DNA of 64,000 nucleotides from NCBI RefSeq assembly GCF_030020805.1, contig NZ_CP125098.1, positions 1,468,001 to 1,532,000 on the forward strand. The letters are read 5' to 3'. The position numbers were made by a program, and so were the translations under genes. Shown here piece by piece: positions 52,590 to 61,187 of this stretch; within the stretch, counting starts at the first letter, position 1, and each line of letters starts with the position of its first letter. This DNA comes from Paenibacillus sp. RC67. Its GTDB lineage: Bacteria > Bacillota > Bacilli > Paenibacillales > NBRC-103111. The notes below the pieces were generated by a model. The model ran no database searches. It was not told the DNA's origin and saw only the letters and a program-made list of their open reading frames with translations.

Positions 52590-52936
52590 GTGAAATAACG
52601 TAGACTGATTCATTCGCAGGATTTCAGAAAAAGAAAGCACGGAGGACCGAGTTCGTACCCGATAAGGGCATAGACCCATCAGCTAAACGCTATCGGTCTC
52701 CACACCTTGGATAAGTGTAACGAAGGAATGTTAGGGCAGGGACCCGTCGAGCCGTGGGATGGTAAACTTCCAGGGATCTTGTGAAGGATGAGTGCAGCAG
52801 AGTATAATTGGATAAATGTCCCAAAATGTTCGTTTCTTCTATTTCCGCATGCCCAAAACACTAACCTTGCGGGTAAAAAAGCTATATTTCCTACGGACCA
52901 CTACATTCTAAAGTGATGAAAACCTGCGAATGAGTG
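52590..52936 (+). ncRNA. 3' noncoding region of the IS110 fragment, candidate bridge-RNA locus
   Basis: About 350 gene-free bases follow the transposase fragment. TCATTCGCAGG (52611-52621) and CCTGCGAATGA (about 52926-52936) form an exact subterminal inverted repeat. Blocks such as AAGCACGGAGGACCGAG, AACGAAGGAATG and GACCCGTCGAG recur in the region 40325-40655. Conservation outside any frame suggests a structured RNA or recombination end; the RNA itself is inferred from the IS1111 group. Confidence 0.45.
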
Positions 52937-52955
52937 AGTTTACGTGGGATAAACC

Positions 52956-53378
52956 CTTAAACTAGCGAACGAGCTGGCGATCCAGGAGCAAATTCCGATG
53001 GTGTTCGCTTTCGCATACAGCGTCACCGTAGATTGGCGAGAGGATGACGAGGAGATTGTCCGATTATTCGGTAAACGGCTTCCAAATGAGGTGGTCGAGG
53101 TGGTGACTACGGACAAAGGGCTGGATATTACCTACAATGGACAACTGCATTCGATTGCACTCACCTTTACAGGAAAAGATCGCTATATCACGATTCGCGG
53201 GTTTCAGGAGTTGATCAGGGATAAATATGAAATTCGTCTTTTTGCGGATTCGTATTTTTCCGATACTCACGACTTTTTGATTTTGCCGAATCAACAGTGG
53301 GAGCAACTGGATGCCCGGTTCCCGGCGCGGTGTAGGGAGATGTTCCGTGTCATCGATAACAGACTTGATTTTCCTTAA
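52956..53378 (+). pseudogene. hypothetical protein, probably 5'-truncated
   Basis: The frame from ATG 52998 gives 126 residues, but plausible coding continues upstream in the same frame (KLANELAIQEQIPM) to a stop at about 52954, right at the end of the IS110 region. No ribosome site precedes ATG 52998. The gene was probably cut by the IS110 insertion. The remaining part is a strand-rich soluble domain (ALTFTGKDRYITIRGFQEL); I do not recognise the family. Confidence 0.5.
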
Positions 53379-53537
53379 ATGAAGTAAACCCGATCTTTTA
53401 TCCGTCAGTCAATAAGTTTGCTAATTCGTTATATTCGGGAAACTCTCTGAAGCCATCGCTTGTCTTTTCTAACTTAGTCAATCGCTGGCCTAAGGAACGA
53501 ATGAATTGCTTTTGGATTAGAGATAAATCCTTCGGGC

Positions 53538-54283
53538 CTACTCGTCGAAAAATTCGATTACATTCTTATACTCGGTAATATCGATATGGTTTTGCTTCAT
53601 AATCTTTTTAATAAAGATGGCATCCGTAAAGATTTTATTGATGATCATTCCGCACCATAACGGAGTGCCTTTAAAGTAATCTACCAAATCATGAATTTCA
53701 TCAAACGTAAAATAAAGGATATAAGAGAATAAAGGATATAAGAGACATAATTTTGAAGCAAAGTACTGAAACAATGATCGCTATACGGGTTGGAGCAATT
53801 GTCTGAGAGAAAGTCTCTCATGATACCGAATAACGTTGTTTTGTTTTCGGAGTAGATATGAATCAAATAATCAACGTCATTTATCAACTGCAATACAGCC
53901 TCTAACCCTTCTTCCGGAGGCATTGCCAGCTTGGTCGATTTACCCTCTATTGACCTTAACAGCTCCATAGTAAGATTTTTGCAGGCATTTATTTCATGTG
54001 GTGCTATGAACAATTTATCTCTATGCTTGTCCAGATTCTCGATGTAGTAATCGTGATATATAGAAAAATAATGCTCCATATTTATATTGGTTTTCGTATG
54101 GACCAAATCTTGCCCACTGAATGAAAAGGAGTAGAGGGTCTCCTCATTAACCGGGTGTGCATAAAGGTAGAAAAAGCTACCGGACGTTAGGCTCATTGTT
54201 CTGGAATGTGCCGGCATGTAAAATAATAGGAACATGGGAACGTTAATCCGTATTTTTAAAATAGATACGTTGACGGGCATGGC
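53538..54283 (-). pseudogene. hypothetical gene frameshifted by a 17-bp tandem duplication
   Basis: The minus-strand frame entering near 54283 reads through EEGLEAVLQLINDVDYLIHIY to LLQNYVSYILY, where two exact copies of AATAAAGGATATAAGAG (53711-53727 and 53728-53744) shift the frame. Removing one copy joins VSYILYFTFDEIHDLVDYFKG and the sequence to the stop at 53538-53540, giving about 240 residues. The 5' end overlaps the next gene's upstream region and has no ribosome site, so it may be truncated as well. The family is unknown. Confidence 0.6.
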
Positions 54284-54321
54284 GAGATCAGCTGTTGAAA
54301 CACGTGGAAAGGCGGGAGACG

Positions 54322-55995
54322 ATGAACACATTGCAGGAAGAAGCGCTGGAAGAGATGAAAACGGCGATTCATGAATGGTTTGACGAACAGGAAAATCGGA
54401 AGGACGTGGAGGAAGCGGTCAAGCGAACCACGCTGCAAATGGGCATATTTAGCGGCGTTATGCTGGATTACCGGCCGGGCAGGACCCGCGTTGACAGTTT
54501 GAATTCTGGACGGAATGCTGCAGGCAGCAAGTCGATAAAGGCCACACCATTTACGCGGGAGCAGGTCTTGCATGAGGTTCAGCCCCTGCTGGCGGAAATC
54601 GTAAAAGAGAAGCTGGACAAGCTGGAGACGTCGCCGTTGATCGACTACCGGTTTACCTTGCAAGGAACCTTCGCAACGACAGACGGGCGCGTGAAATTAA
54701 CGGTGCTGGAAATCGTATATGAAGAGAAAAAGCGGCAGCTTTTGGAACGAATTCAGTCCTATATCGAGAAAAAATTAGAGAAGGGCTCTTACCCGACAAA
54801 GCCACTGGAAACCTTCTTTTTGATGCGTCATCTGCTGGACCCATATTTGTTTCACGAACCGGAAGTGGCAAGGATGACTGCTTTATTTGACCGGATTCAG
54901 GAGCTGAACAAAGAACGGACGCAAGCGCTGGCGGATCATCGAAGAAATATCATCCGGGCCTTGACCGGCTGGGCCGAGAATGTCTTCCTGCGACGTTACT
55001 ACGATTTCACCCGTTTCGAATACAGGATCAATGATTATAAAATCAAGCCGGATGCTGCTCTGGAGAACAAGGATGAGCCGAATCAGCCTGTCGACTTACT
55101 GTTGTACGGCGCGGTGATGATTCTTCGTTACGAGCCCAGCTACAGCAAATTCAAGGGCCAGACTTTTCTGGAGCTGGCGACGCAACTTGGCAGCGGCAAG
55201 GCCGAGCGCATGCTGAAGGAGGGCAGCGACAGCTTCTCGCAAGAAGATGTCCATATGTGTCATGAGTTGGCCGAATGCAAGGCTAACGATGTTTTTTCCC
55301 TCATTACGGTCGTTATTTGCAAGGAAGAAGCCGGGGCGTACGAACGGGCGATTTCGTTTATTCTCTCCCTGCTCCGAAAGGGCTTCCCGAAAAGCTACAA
55401 AATCAAGCTACAATCAAGCGTGAGAGAGGTATTGCCCGTCATGGGGCTTGCCAAATCGGATACGCACCGTTTTTTTGCGAATGCGCTGGCTTATTCCGAG
55501 CTGCATCCGTTATTGGAGGAATACGCTCGTGAGGCGATGGAAGAGTTTGAATGGTACGAGGATACGGAAGGCGAAAAAAGCGTAATGCCGGGCAGTTATG
55601 CCGTATTCGGGCTGGGACTTTCGGCCGAGCGGTATTTTCCGTTGGTCGAAGCTTACATGGCCCTTGTGGACGATGAGCATCAGCTGGTGCAGGACAAGTA
55701 CACTGCCGTTTTTGCCGAAACCCATGGCGTAACGGAACGTTCGACTCCCGCCTTGGTCGCCTGCCTGCGGCGCTCTCACAATTCGCTAAAGCTGAAGATT
55801 CAGCCGGAACTGGAAAGCGAAGACAAGCTGTCGCTGTTGGTGCAGCATGTAGAGGCCCTGACGGATTACGAGGCCGAGCGGGTGCTGTACCCGATCTGGG
55901 GCAAGGCGGAGAAGCTGGCTGCATTGGCTCGCAAGGAGCAGGAACCGCGCAAGGAGCTGCTGCTTCGTCTGCTAAAGGCGGCGGGTAAAGCCTGA
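54322..55995 (+). CDS. large hypothetical protein (possibly DUF6138)
   Basis: A 557-residue soluble, strongly helical and charged protein. It has no signal peptide, membrane helix or obvious catalytic motif. The family is possibly DUF6138, from memory only. GGAAAGGCGGGAG precedes the ATG at 54322. The base composition is clearly richer in GC than both sides, where only remnants are found, so it may be a separately acquired gene or a surviving core gene in a decayed stretch. It is a single gene. Confidence 0.6.
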   Translation: MNTLQEEALEEMKTAIHEWFDEQENRKDVEEAVKRTTLQMGIFSGVMLDYRPGRTRVDSLNSGRNAAGSKSIKATPFTREQVLHEVQPLLAEIVKEKLDKLETSPLIDYRFTLQGTFATTDGRVKLTVLEIVYEEKKRQLLERIQSYIEKKLEKGSYPTKPLETFFLMRHLLDPYLFHEPEVARMTALFDRIQELNKERTQALADHRRNIIRALTGWAENVFLRRYYDFTRFEYRINDYKIKPDAALENKDEPNQPVDLLLYGAVMILRYEPSYSKFKGQTFLELATQLGSGKAERMLKEGSDSFSQEDVHMCHELAECKANDVFSLITVVICKEEAGAYERAISFILSLLRKGFPKSYKIKLQSSVREVLPVMGLAKSDTHRFFANALAYSELHPLLEEYAREAMEEFEWYEDTEGEKSVMPGSYAVFGLGLSAERYFPLVEAYMALVDDEHQLVQDKYTAVFAETHGVTERSTPALVACLRRSHNSLKLKIQPELESEDKLSLLVQHVEALTDYEAERVLYPIWGKAEKLAALARKEQEPRKELLLRLLKAAGKA

Positions 55996-56059
55996 CGGTA
56001 CGCCAGGGCGGAATTTCTTTTGATTCGAAAGAAACTAACCTCGAAACTCAATATGTACT

Positions 56060-56285
56060 TGAATATAAATTTTCTTGTTTTGGGATTCTCAGGTTTAATG
56101 TGGCAGAACCCACCTCAAAGGTGCCAAGAGGAAAGGATTTCACTTGTTCATCATCCCAGTTAATGGTCTGAATGGTTGCAATAATGGTGTCACCTGCAGA
56201 AGGATTCCAGGACAACTACCATTTTTGATTGCGGCTTCCAATGTAATTTGTAAATCATCTAGCTGTCCGGAAGGGTTGTCCATGT
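56060..56285 (-). pseudogene. phage tail protein remnant (XkdQ/gpD-like)
   Basis: Minus-strand reading with one frameshift gives SGQLDDLQITLEAAIKNG and then AGDTIIATIQTINWDDEQ followed by SFPLGTFEVGSATLNLRIP. The last two blocks resemble the N-terminal domain of phage late-control/tail-baseplate proteins. Both ends are missing. A C-rich hairpin (about 56305-56325) separates it from the next gene. Confidence 0.5.
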
Positions 56286-56348
56286 TATGGAAAGCGGGTG
56301 GGGGCAATCAGCCCCTGGCTTTTACTTTTAACTATTAGGAGAATAAGT

Positions 56349-56778
56349 ATGGCATTGTTCTGTAGAAGCTGTGGAAATGAATTAATAAGAGATAGTTTGT
56401 ATTGCAATCAATGTGGGATTAAAGTCAACGGAATGGACAAGGAGAAATATCTATCTGTACTAAAATTAAAAAATGCAATCGAGTTAGTTGCTAAAAAAAA
56501 GAAAATTGATGAAATAAAAAAAACGAAAAAAATCCAAGTTCAAAATGCTTCATATACAAATCTTGAAAATGCAACTATTCCAAATAATGAAGCAGTTATA
56601 AGCAAGTGGGCAGGAATTGGTTGTATAGTTGTTATTATATTAATTATTATAATAATCTTCGGTTCTTGCAATAACAGTAAAGGGTAAGAGTAATGACCCA
56701 TTAAAAAATTGCAAAGATGAGGGATTTTCTGTATCAGATTGCAAAAAAGGATTAAAGGAATTGCAAAAAATAAAATAA
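56349..56778 (+). pseudogene. zinc-ribbon membrane protein with C-terminal frameshift
   Basis: TTAGGAG precedes ATG 56349. The protein starts with a zinc ribbon, CRSCGNELIRDSLYCNQCG (four cysteines, residues 5-24), then a Lys-rich coiled segment and a membrane helix (about 88-106). The frame stops at 56685-56687 inside a GGG run. Dropping one base there continues with KSNDPLKNCKDEGFSVSDCK to a stop at 56776-56778, a small extracellular Cys-containing tail that looks genuine. The 112-residue product may still be made. Confidence 0.6.
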
Positions 56779-56903
56779 GAGCCTTATCAAAAGCCCGGAC
56801 AATGCACGGGACTGACCCCATAACGTGAGACAAATTAAAACACCTTCAAGAGAATGGCCCCCTGTCGTAAGATATGGAGGACAACTTTGGAGGTGTTTTT
56901 GCA

Positions 56904-57224
56904 TTGGCAACAAGAGTCAGCTACCCGGTGGAAGTAAAGATGCAAGCCATTCGAATGAGATTGGCTGGTGTGTCGGTTCGAGAGGTTATGGATGAGCTCG
57001 GGATTAAGAATGTGACACAGTTGAAGGTTTGGGTGGCGTGGCATCGCAAGGGTGAACTTCATCGGCTTGAGCAACCTGTCGGCAAGCAATACAGCTATGG
57101 TAAAGGCCCTGAGTATGCTTCAGAACTCGAGAAGGTGAAGGCGGAGAACCGGTTTCTGAAACAGCAGTTGGATGTGCTAAAAAAGTACAAGGCGTTGGAG
57201 AGGATGTGTCACCTGAGGCCGTAA
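56904..57224 (+). CDS. IS3-family transposase OrfA
   Basis: About 106 residues with a helix-turn-helix (VKMQAIRMRLAGVSVREVM, then KNVTQLKVWVAWHRKG) that binds the element ends and a C-terminal leucine-zipper-like helix (ELEKVKAENRFLKQQLDVLKK). TTG at 56904 is the preferred start, with GGAGGTG upstream; the frame is open a little further. At 57179-57185 the heptamer AAAAAAG lies in the classical A-AAA-AAG phase, so a -1 shift would produce the OrfAB fusion transposase. Confidence 0.85.
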   Translation: MATRVSYPVEVKMQAIRMRLAGVSVREVMDELGIKNVTQLKVWVAWHRKGELHRLEQPVGKQYSYGKGPEYASELEKVKAENRFLKQQLDVLKKYKALERMCHLRP

Positions 57225-58048
57225 TCGCCTGGATGGAAGCAATTCGAGGAGAACTGTCTGTAAAACAGGCTTGTGCATTGCTAGGGATTGCACGTGCTAC
57301 GTACTATCGTTGGAAAGCGACATATGAGACGAAGCAAGCGGATCCAATTGTGGAGAAGATACGTCAACTCTGCAAACAGCACAAATTTCGTTATGGGTAT
57401 CGCAAGATCACCGCGCTGCTTCAAAAGGAACAGTCAATCAACCACAAACGCGTGCAGCGAATCATGCAGCGTGAAGGATTGCAATGTCGAGTCAAGATCA
57501 AGAAACGCAAACCAACTGGACAGCCAGCACAACCAGCAGAACATCTGTTAAAACGGCAATTTCAAGCAGACGTACCGTTCAATAAGTTGGTAACGGATAT
57601 TACGTATTTGCCCTTCGGCGGCAAGATGTTGTATTTATCGAGCATTTTGGACTTGTATAACGGAGAGGTTGTGGCCTACAGTATAGCTGACAAGCAGGAC
57701 ACTGAATTTGTACTGGACACGCTAAGCCAGCTTCCGAATCAACCAGGGATGCTGCTACATAGCGATCAAGGCAGCGTCTACACGTCTCAGGCGTATCAAG
57801 AAGCCGTAAAAGGAAAAGGCATTACCATGAGCATGTCCCGCAAGGGAACGCCCGCTGATAATGCCTCCATCGAATCGTTTCATTCCACACTAAAGTCTGA
57901 AACATTCTATCTCGAAGGGCTCACTTGTACAACGACGGCAATCGTTGAACAAACCGTTCGAGAGTACATCACTTACTATAACTCAATTCGCATTCAAGCG
58001 AAACTAAATAACCAGTCGCCGGCTGATTTCCGACGACTGGCCGCTTAA
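57206..58048 (+). CDS. IS3-family transposase OrfB (DDE integrase domain)
   Basis: 280 residues. An N-terminal HTH_21-like segment (VKQACALLGIARATYYRWK) is followed by the rve integrase core, with the catalytic triad seen in TDITYLPFGG, LLHSDQGSVY and ASIESFHSTLKSE, and by the usual YYNSIRIQAKLNNQSPADF end. All catalytic residues are present, so the element may be active. The functional protein is expected to be the OrfA-OrfB fusion made by -1 frameshifting rather than a protein from the GTG at 57206. Confidence 0.93.
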   Translation: MSPEAVIAWMEAIRGELSVKQACALLGIARATYYRWKATYETKQADPIVEKIRQLCKQHKFRYGYRKITALLQKEQSINHKRVQRIMQREGLQCRVKIKKRKPTGQPAQPAEHLLKRQFQADVPFNKLVTDITYLPFGGKMLYLSSILDLYNGEVVAYSIADKQDTEFVLDTLSQLPNQPGMLLHSDQGSVYTSQAYQEAVKGKGITMSMSRKGTPADNASIESFHSTLKSETFYLEGLTCTTTAIVEQTVREYITYYNSIRIQAKLNNQSPADFRRLAA

Positions 58049-58159
58049 CTTGAAAGGTGTTTTGATCCCTGTCTCACAGATGGGGTGCAGTCCCGCACAT
58101 CGCTCGTGGGCTTTTTTGTGTATTTTAAAACGAGCTGTCTACTTTTAATCATCGATCAA

Positions 58160-58300
58160 AATATATACATCCATCTGTGTGAATGTAAAGGAAAAGCTCC
58201 TCCCGCAATTGATTCGGCGGAAGGGCTAGGTTTAAAAAATGTGCTTCCTCATCGAGTAAGTTTCGTCAGCAGCAAGTTGAATGAAGGATCCGGCCTTTAA
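58160..58300 (+). pseudogene. unidentified C-terminal remnant
   Basis: A frame reading CECKGKAPPAIDSAEGLGLKN and ending NEGSGL at a stop has protein-like composition but no start or ribosome site. I do not recognise it. The remainder of 58077-58377 shows only the right half of the terminator palindrome. Confidence 0.3.
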
Positions 58301-58377
58301 GTATAATAAAGGAATTATTCACTAAATTTCCCATCGACAACGTTATGTGTTACGCGAATAAAATAAGTGAGGTAAGA

Positions 58378-58630
58378 ATGAAAATGAGATTGCGTACAAC
58401 ATGGTTTATTTATGCCGGTATTGTATGAACATTGCTTTTTGCTTTAATGAGTTTTTACTGGGCTGCTGGTTGAATGATCGGGGTCAAGTCATTGGGTGGA
58501 CAAATTTATCAAATGGCATTAAACCGTGACCCAGGATTTATTCCAGTAGTATGGGCAACAGGAATCTTTATGATTTTGTATGGAGCGGGAAATTTCATTA
58601 CAATTTCGCTCTCAACTATAAAGGTGTTGG
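58378..58630 (+). pseudogene. DUF3995 membrane protein, interrupted and truncated
   Basis: GTGAGGTAAG precedes ATG 58378. The frame reads MKMRLRTTWFIYAGIV, a TGA (58426-58428), TLLFALMSFYWAAG, a second TGA (58471-58473), then MIGVKSLGGQIYQMALNRDP and VWATGIFMILYGAG. These are the first helices of DUF3995 proteins. The last two helices are missing, the frame running into unrelated sequence after about 58630. Both breaks are single TGA codons without a frameshift. Confidence 0.7.
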
Positions 58631-58658
58631 ATTTTGATTTGGAAACTTATGCGATAAA

Positions 58659-58943
58659 ATGGAGACTCTTAATCTGGGAGCCCCATTAAATTACATTAGC
58701 AGTGAGGGGAAAACATATAAAATCGTATTAAACAAGCTAAATAAAGATTCCACTGTGAATTCTACTTCCAATACTGATGCAGGAGAAATTCAAAAAATCA
58801 ATTTGAATTCAGGGACTGGTTATTTAACGGTTGTAAAAAACGATCTTGTGAATTTAGATTTTATGCTTGGGGATGTTGTAATAATTATTATTGGTGATCT
58901 TCCTAAAGAGGAAGTCATAAAAATTGCTAACAGTATTAAGTAA
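58659..58943 (+). pseudogene. C-terminal fragment of a DUF4367-like protein
   Basis: The frame gives 94 codons ending NLDFMLGDVVIIIIGDLPKEEVIKIANSIK-type sequence, reminiscent of DUF4367/sporulation-lipoprotein C-termini in which a strand is followed by GDLPKEEVIKIA. The first Met has no ribosome site, and the fragment joins directly to the DUF3995 remnant, so it is probably 5'-truncated. A strong terminator follows the stop directly. Confidence 0.5.
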
Positions 58944-58969
58944 GAGGACAGGGCAAACCCCTGTCCTCT
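58943..58969. terminator. terminator hairpin between convergent genes
   Basis: AGAGGACAGGG (58943-58953) pairs perfectly with CCCTGTCCTCT (58959-58969). It separates the DUF4367-like fragment from the convergent secreted-protein gene. Confidence 0.8.
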
Positions 58970-58978
58970 AGCTGTTAA

Positions 58979-59464
58979 TTATTTTAAGAGAACTGTTGAA
59001 CTTGTTACTGTTCCATCTTCATACACATTTCCTTTTTTTATCCAATGAATGGTTACTCCTCGATAGTAATATCCCGATTCACCAGTATAAGTTAATGTGT
59101 TCGTGAATTGATCATCGTCCCTAAAACTCTGTGTAACACCCCGGTCCACGTCTTCCCATGTACTACCTGTCCATTTCTGAAGATAATAGGTTACTCCAAT
59201 TTGATCCACATACTGGTTGGCAATTGTTGTCGCAGAAAGGCCAATTTGGTGATTTCCATTATCTCCAATAGAATTCCAGCCTTTCTGAAGATAAATATCA
59301 TTTGGATCAAATATCCCTTGAATTTGTATTGAATTTGTTTCTGGAGGCGCTGATGTTTTAGCACCATTTGGCTTTGCCGGTTCTGCGTTGATAACAGATG
59401 CAGACATAAACAATGCGAATAAAGCAATAAATAAAAAACTACCGATCCTTTTGTTTTTGTTCAT
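58979..59464 (-). CDS. secreted protein of unknown function
   Basis: A 161-residue protein with a signal peptide (KRIGSFLFIALFALFMSASV, cleavage likely near INAEP), a Pro/Ala-rich stretch and a strand-rich domain with several aromatic residues (VTYYLQKWTGSTWEDVDRG, then YYYRGVTIHWIKKG). Possibly DUF6147, which is only a recollection. GAAGGGG precedes ATG 59464; an earlier frame-internal Met at 59479 lacks a site. No damage is seen. Confidence 0.7.
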   Translation of the reverse strand: MNKNKRIGSFLFIALFALFMSASVINAEPAKPNGAKTSAPPETNSIQIQGIFDPNDIYLQKGWNSIGDNGNHQIGLSATTIANQYVDQIGVTYYLQKWTGSTWEDVDRGVTQSFRDDDQFTNTLTYTGESGYYYRGVTIHWIKKGNVYEDGTVTSSTVLLK

Positions 59465-59516
59465 ATTAATCCCCTTCACTTTAGTATGCAGTCCATAATT
59501 ATAAACACAAAGTAAT

Positions 59517-59699
59517 ATGCTAACGGATCAATCTAATAATCCAGTTGCAGACGGTCATACCTCCTCATCAAATGGTTGGCAATATCAAAATACATTTACA
59601 CCGGCAAATAAGAGTCAAACCTACACCGTTCGAATCGTTTCGGACGACGGCGATGGTGGTTTTGGTTACGGTTATGACGTTGCTGTAAGAGCTTTTTAA
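59517..59699 (+). pseudogene. C-terminal fragment of a secreted beta-rich protein
   Basis: 60 codons reading NNPVADGHTSSSNGWQYQN and SDDGDGGFGYGYDVAVRAF. There is no ribosome site or signal peptide before the first Met, and the sequence looks like the end of a longer secreted protein. A terminator stem GCCTGTTGAG/CTCAACAGGC follows at 59726-59749. Confidence 0.5.
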
Positions 59700-59725
59700 G
59701 AAATTTTATAATTGAATCAATAGAG

Positions 59726-59749
59726 GCCTGTTGAGAAATCTCAACAGGC
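59726..59749 (+). terminator. terminator hairpin
   Basis: GCCTGTTGAG (59726-59735) and CTCAACAGGC (59740-59749) around AAAT; T-rich sequence follows weakly. Confidence 0.7.
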
Positions 59750-59834
59750 TTCCATTGATTTCAAAATTTATATAAATGATATTATTAAGAAGGAAATGAG
59801 TTTGAAAATACATCTTCTGGAGGTAACTTTCATA

Positions 59835-60546
59835 ATGAATGATAAAATAAAAGGATTTATTTTGGGCGTTGTTACTTGTGGGTCTTTAATCGGCACTGCC
59901 GTATATGCTTCAGACACCACTCAAATTGATGTATATTTTAAAAATTTTAAGTATATGTTTGATGGAGTAGAAAAGAAAGTGGGTAGCGAACAAGGATTTA
60001 TTTATAATGGAACCACCTATGTACCGCTCCGGTTTGTTGGAGAATCGTTTGGTAAAAAGGTAGAGTGGGAGGAGGCAAGTAGTACAATTTGGATAGGAAC
60101 AGGTGGGGGGAGATTCGATAATTTGACGGATCTATCAGTTGCGAGAGAAAACGAAGGCGCAAATGGGGGGGCATTTTATAATAACGTACTTCAAATTGCA
60201 GGTGCTCCATATGGAGAATGGTATTAAAGTGGTATTGCCTTTATTTAATACTGAACAACGTACTGCAATTAAAAGTGGTTCAATCGAATATAATTTGGAA
60301 GGAAAGTATACAAAGTTAACAGGAAGTGTAGGTATTGACGATAAAACAAAAAATAGTAATGCACTAGGGACTTTAAAAATAATAGGTGATGGTAAAGAGT
60401 TAACAGTACTTGGAAACCTTAAAGGCGGAGATCTTCCGAAAAATATTGATATAGATATTACGAATATTTCAAAACTACAGATCAGTTTCACACGTGACGA
60501 TAATGGCGAGCTTATCATTGATTTGGTTGATGCAAAACTTTACTAA
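59835..60546 (+). pseudogene. stalk-domain (copper amine oxidase N-terminal-like) surface protein, frameshifted
   Basis: GGAGG precedes ATG 59835. The first frame gives a signal peptide (IKGFILGVVTCGSLIGTAVYA) and a stalk/copper-amine-oxidase-N-like domain (YNGTTYVPLRFVGESFGKKVEWEE). It ends at a stop at 60225-60227. The natural continuation is in the next frame from about 60209, with ENGIKVVLPLFNTEQRTAIK and then a jelly-roll-like, NPCBM-resembling domain (SIEYNLEGKYTKLTGSVGI) to the stop at 60544-60546. A run of seven G residues at 60165-60171 and the CCATATGG region are the likely sites of the indel. Confidence 0.7.
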
Positions 60547-60565
60547 TATTACATTTAGCAATGCT

Positions 60566-60786
60566 ATGACGAGTTTTATGTAACTGCTCCCACAGCGAAT
60601 CGTCTAATTCAGCAATTATTCAAAGGGAATCAGCGTATGATCAAAACATTGATAATAGATGTTCATGTTCTGGTACCGACCAGAGCACCTTACAACTGCG
60701 GTTATAAAACAACCATTGTTTTAGTAGATTTTATCGATCATAATAGCGAAAAAATTGGTGTGAAAAAAGGCACTCTTACTCCATAA
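60566..60786 (+). pseudogene. unidentified 73-codon remnant
   Basis: A frame open from about 60566 to TAA 60784-60786 reads DEFYVTAPTANRLIQQLFKG and APYNCGYKTTIVLVDFIDH. No start codon with a ribosome site is present, so it is probably the end of a truncated gene. I do not recognise the family. Confidence 0.35.
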
Positions 60787-60901
60787 TAAAGCAAGCACTT
60801 TGGGGATTTACAAGGAGTTCTTATAAATTCATATAGCAGAAAGGCCAGTCACATACCTTTAGGCTTTTCAAGCCTACTTAAATTAGGGTGGAGGGTTTAG
60901 T

Positions 60902-61021
60902 GTGTTTCAAGTTAAGTTAGAAAGATTAAAAAAGTTTTTCTACGTTTTGATTATTCTTATCATATGGTTCGTCAGCGCCTTTTATTTTCTTTGGCGTAGG
61001 AAGCCGATCTGGAAACTATAA
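60902..61021 (+). CDS. 39-codon single-helix membrane peptide
   Basis: GTG 60902 follows the strong site GGAGG. The product is KLERLKKFFYVLIILIIWF followed by VSAFYFLWRRKPIWKL: a basic N-terminus, one hydrophobic helix and a basic tail. Such peptides can be toxin-like or subunits of membrane complexes; no function is claimed. The gene is short but has a better start signal than most neighbours. Confidence 0.5.
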   Translation: MFQVKLERLKKFFYVLIILIIWFVSAFYFLWRRKPIWKL

Positions 61022-61122
61022 TAACAAAATCAAACCAATTGATTGTGACACACAAACGCAAAGAATAAAATTATCCAATGACACAAATGTGCCAACAAGC
61101 TTGAAAAATCAGGATTTTCTTT

Positions 61123-61160
61123 TATATATAGGAACATTTGTGTAAATGTTCCTATATATA
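61123..61160. repeat. perfect 17-bp inverted repeat
   Basis: TATATATAGGAACATTT (61123-61139) and its exact complement (61144-61160) surround GTGT. No T run follows directly. It may be a terminator or a small element end. Confidence 0.6.
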
Positions 61161-61187
61161 ATCGTTATCAAGAGGTGGCTACTGGGT

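Larger units (their letters stand above)
56826..58076 (+). mobile_element. complete IS3-family (IS150-like) insertion sequence
   Basis: About 1,251 bp. The left end TGAGACAAATTAAAACACC and the right end (complement TGAGACAGGGATCAAAACACC) form terminal inverted repeats. Inside are orfA and orfB in overlapping frames with an A6G slippery site. The flanks 56795-56822 and 58077-58120 are complementary to each other, so the element lies in the loop of a large terminator-like palindrome. No clear short target duplication was found. Confidence 0.9.

Noticed and set aside
59518..59540. CTAACGGATCAATC as another repeat start
   Set aside because: It lies within a protein-like frame and lacks the GATAG part, hairpin and right end.
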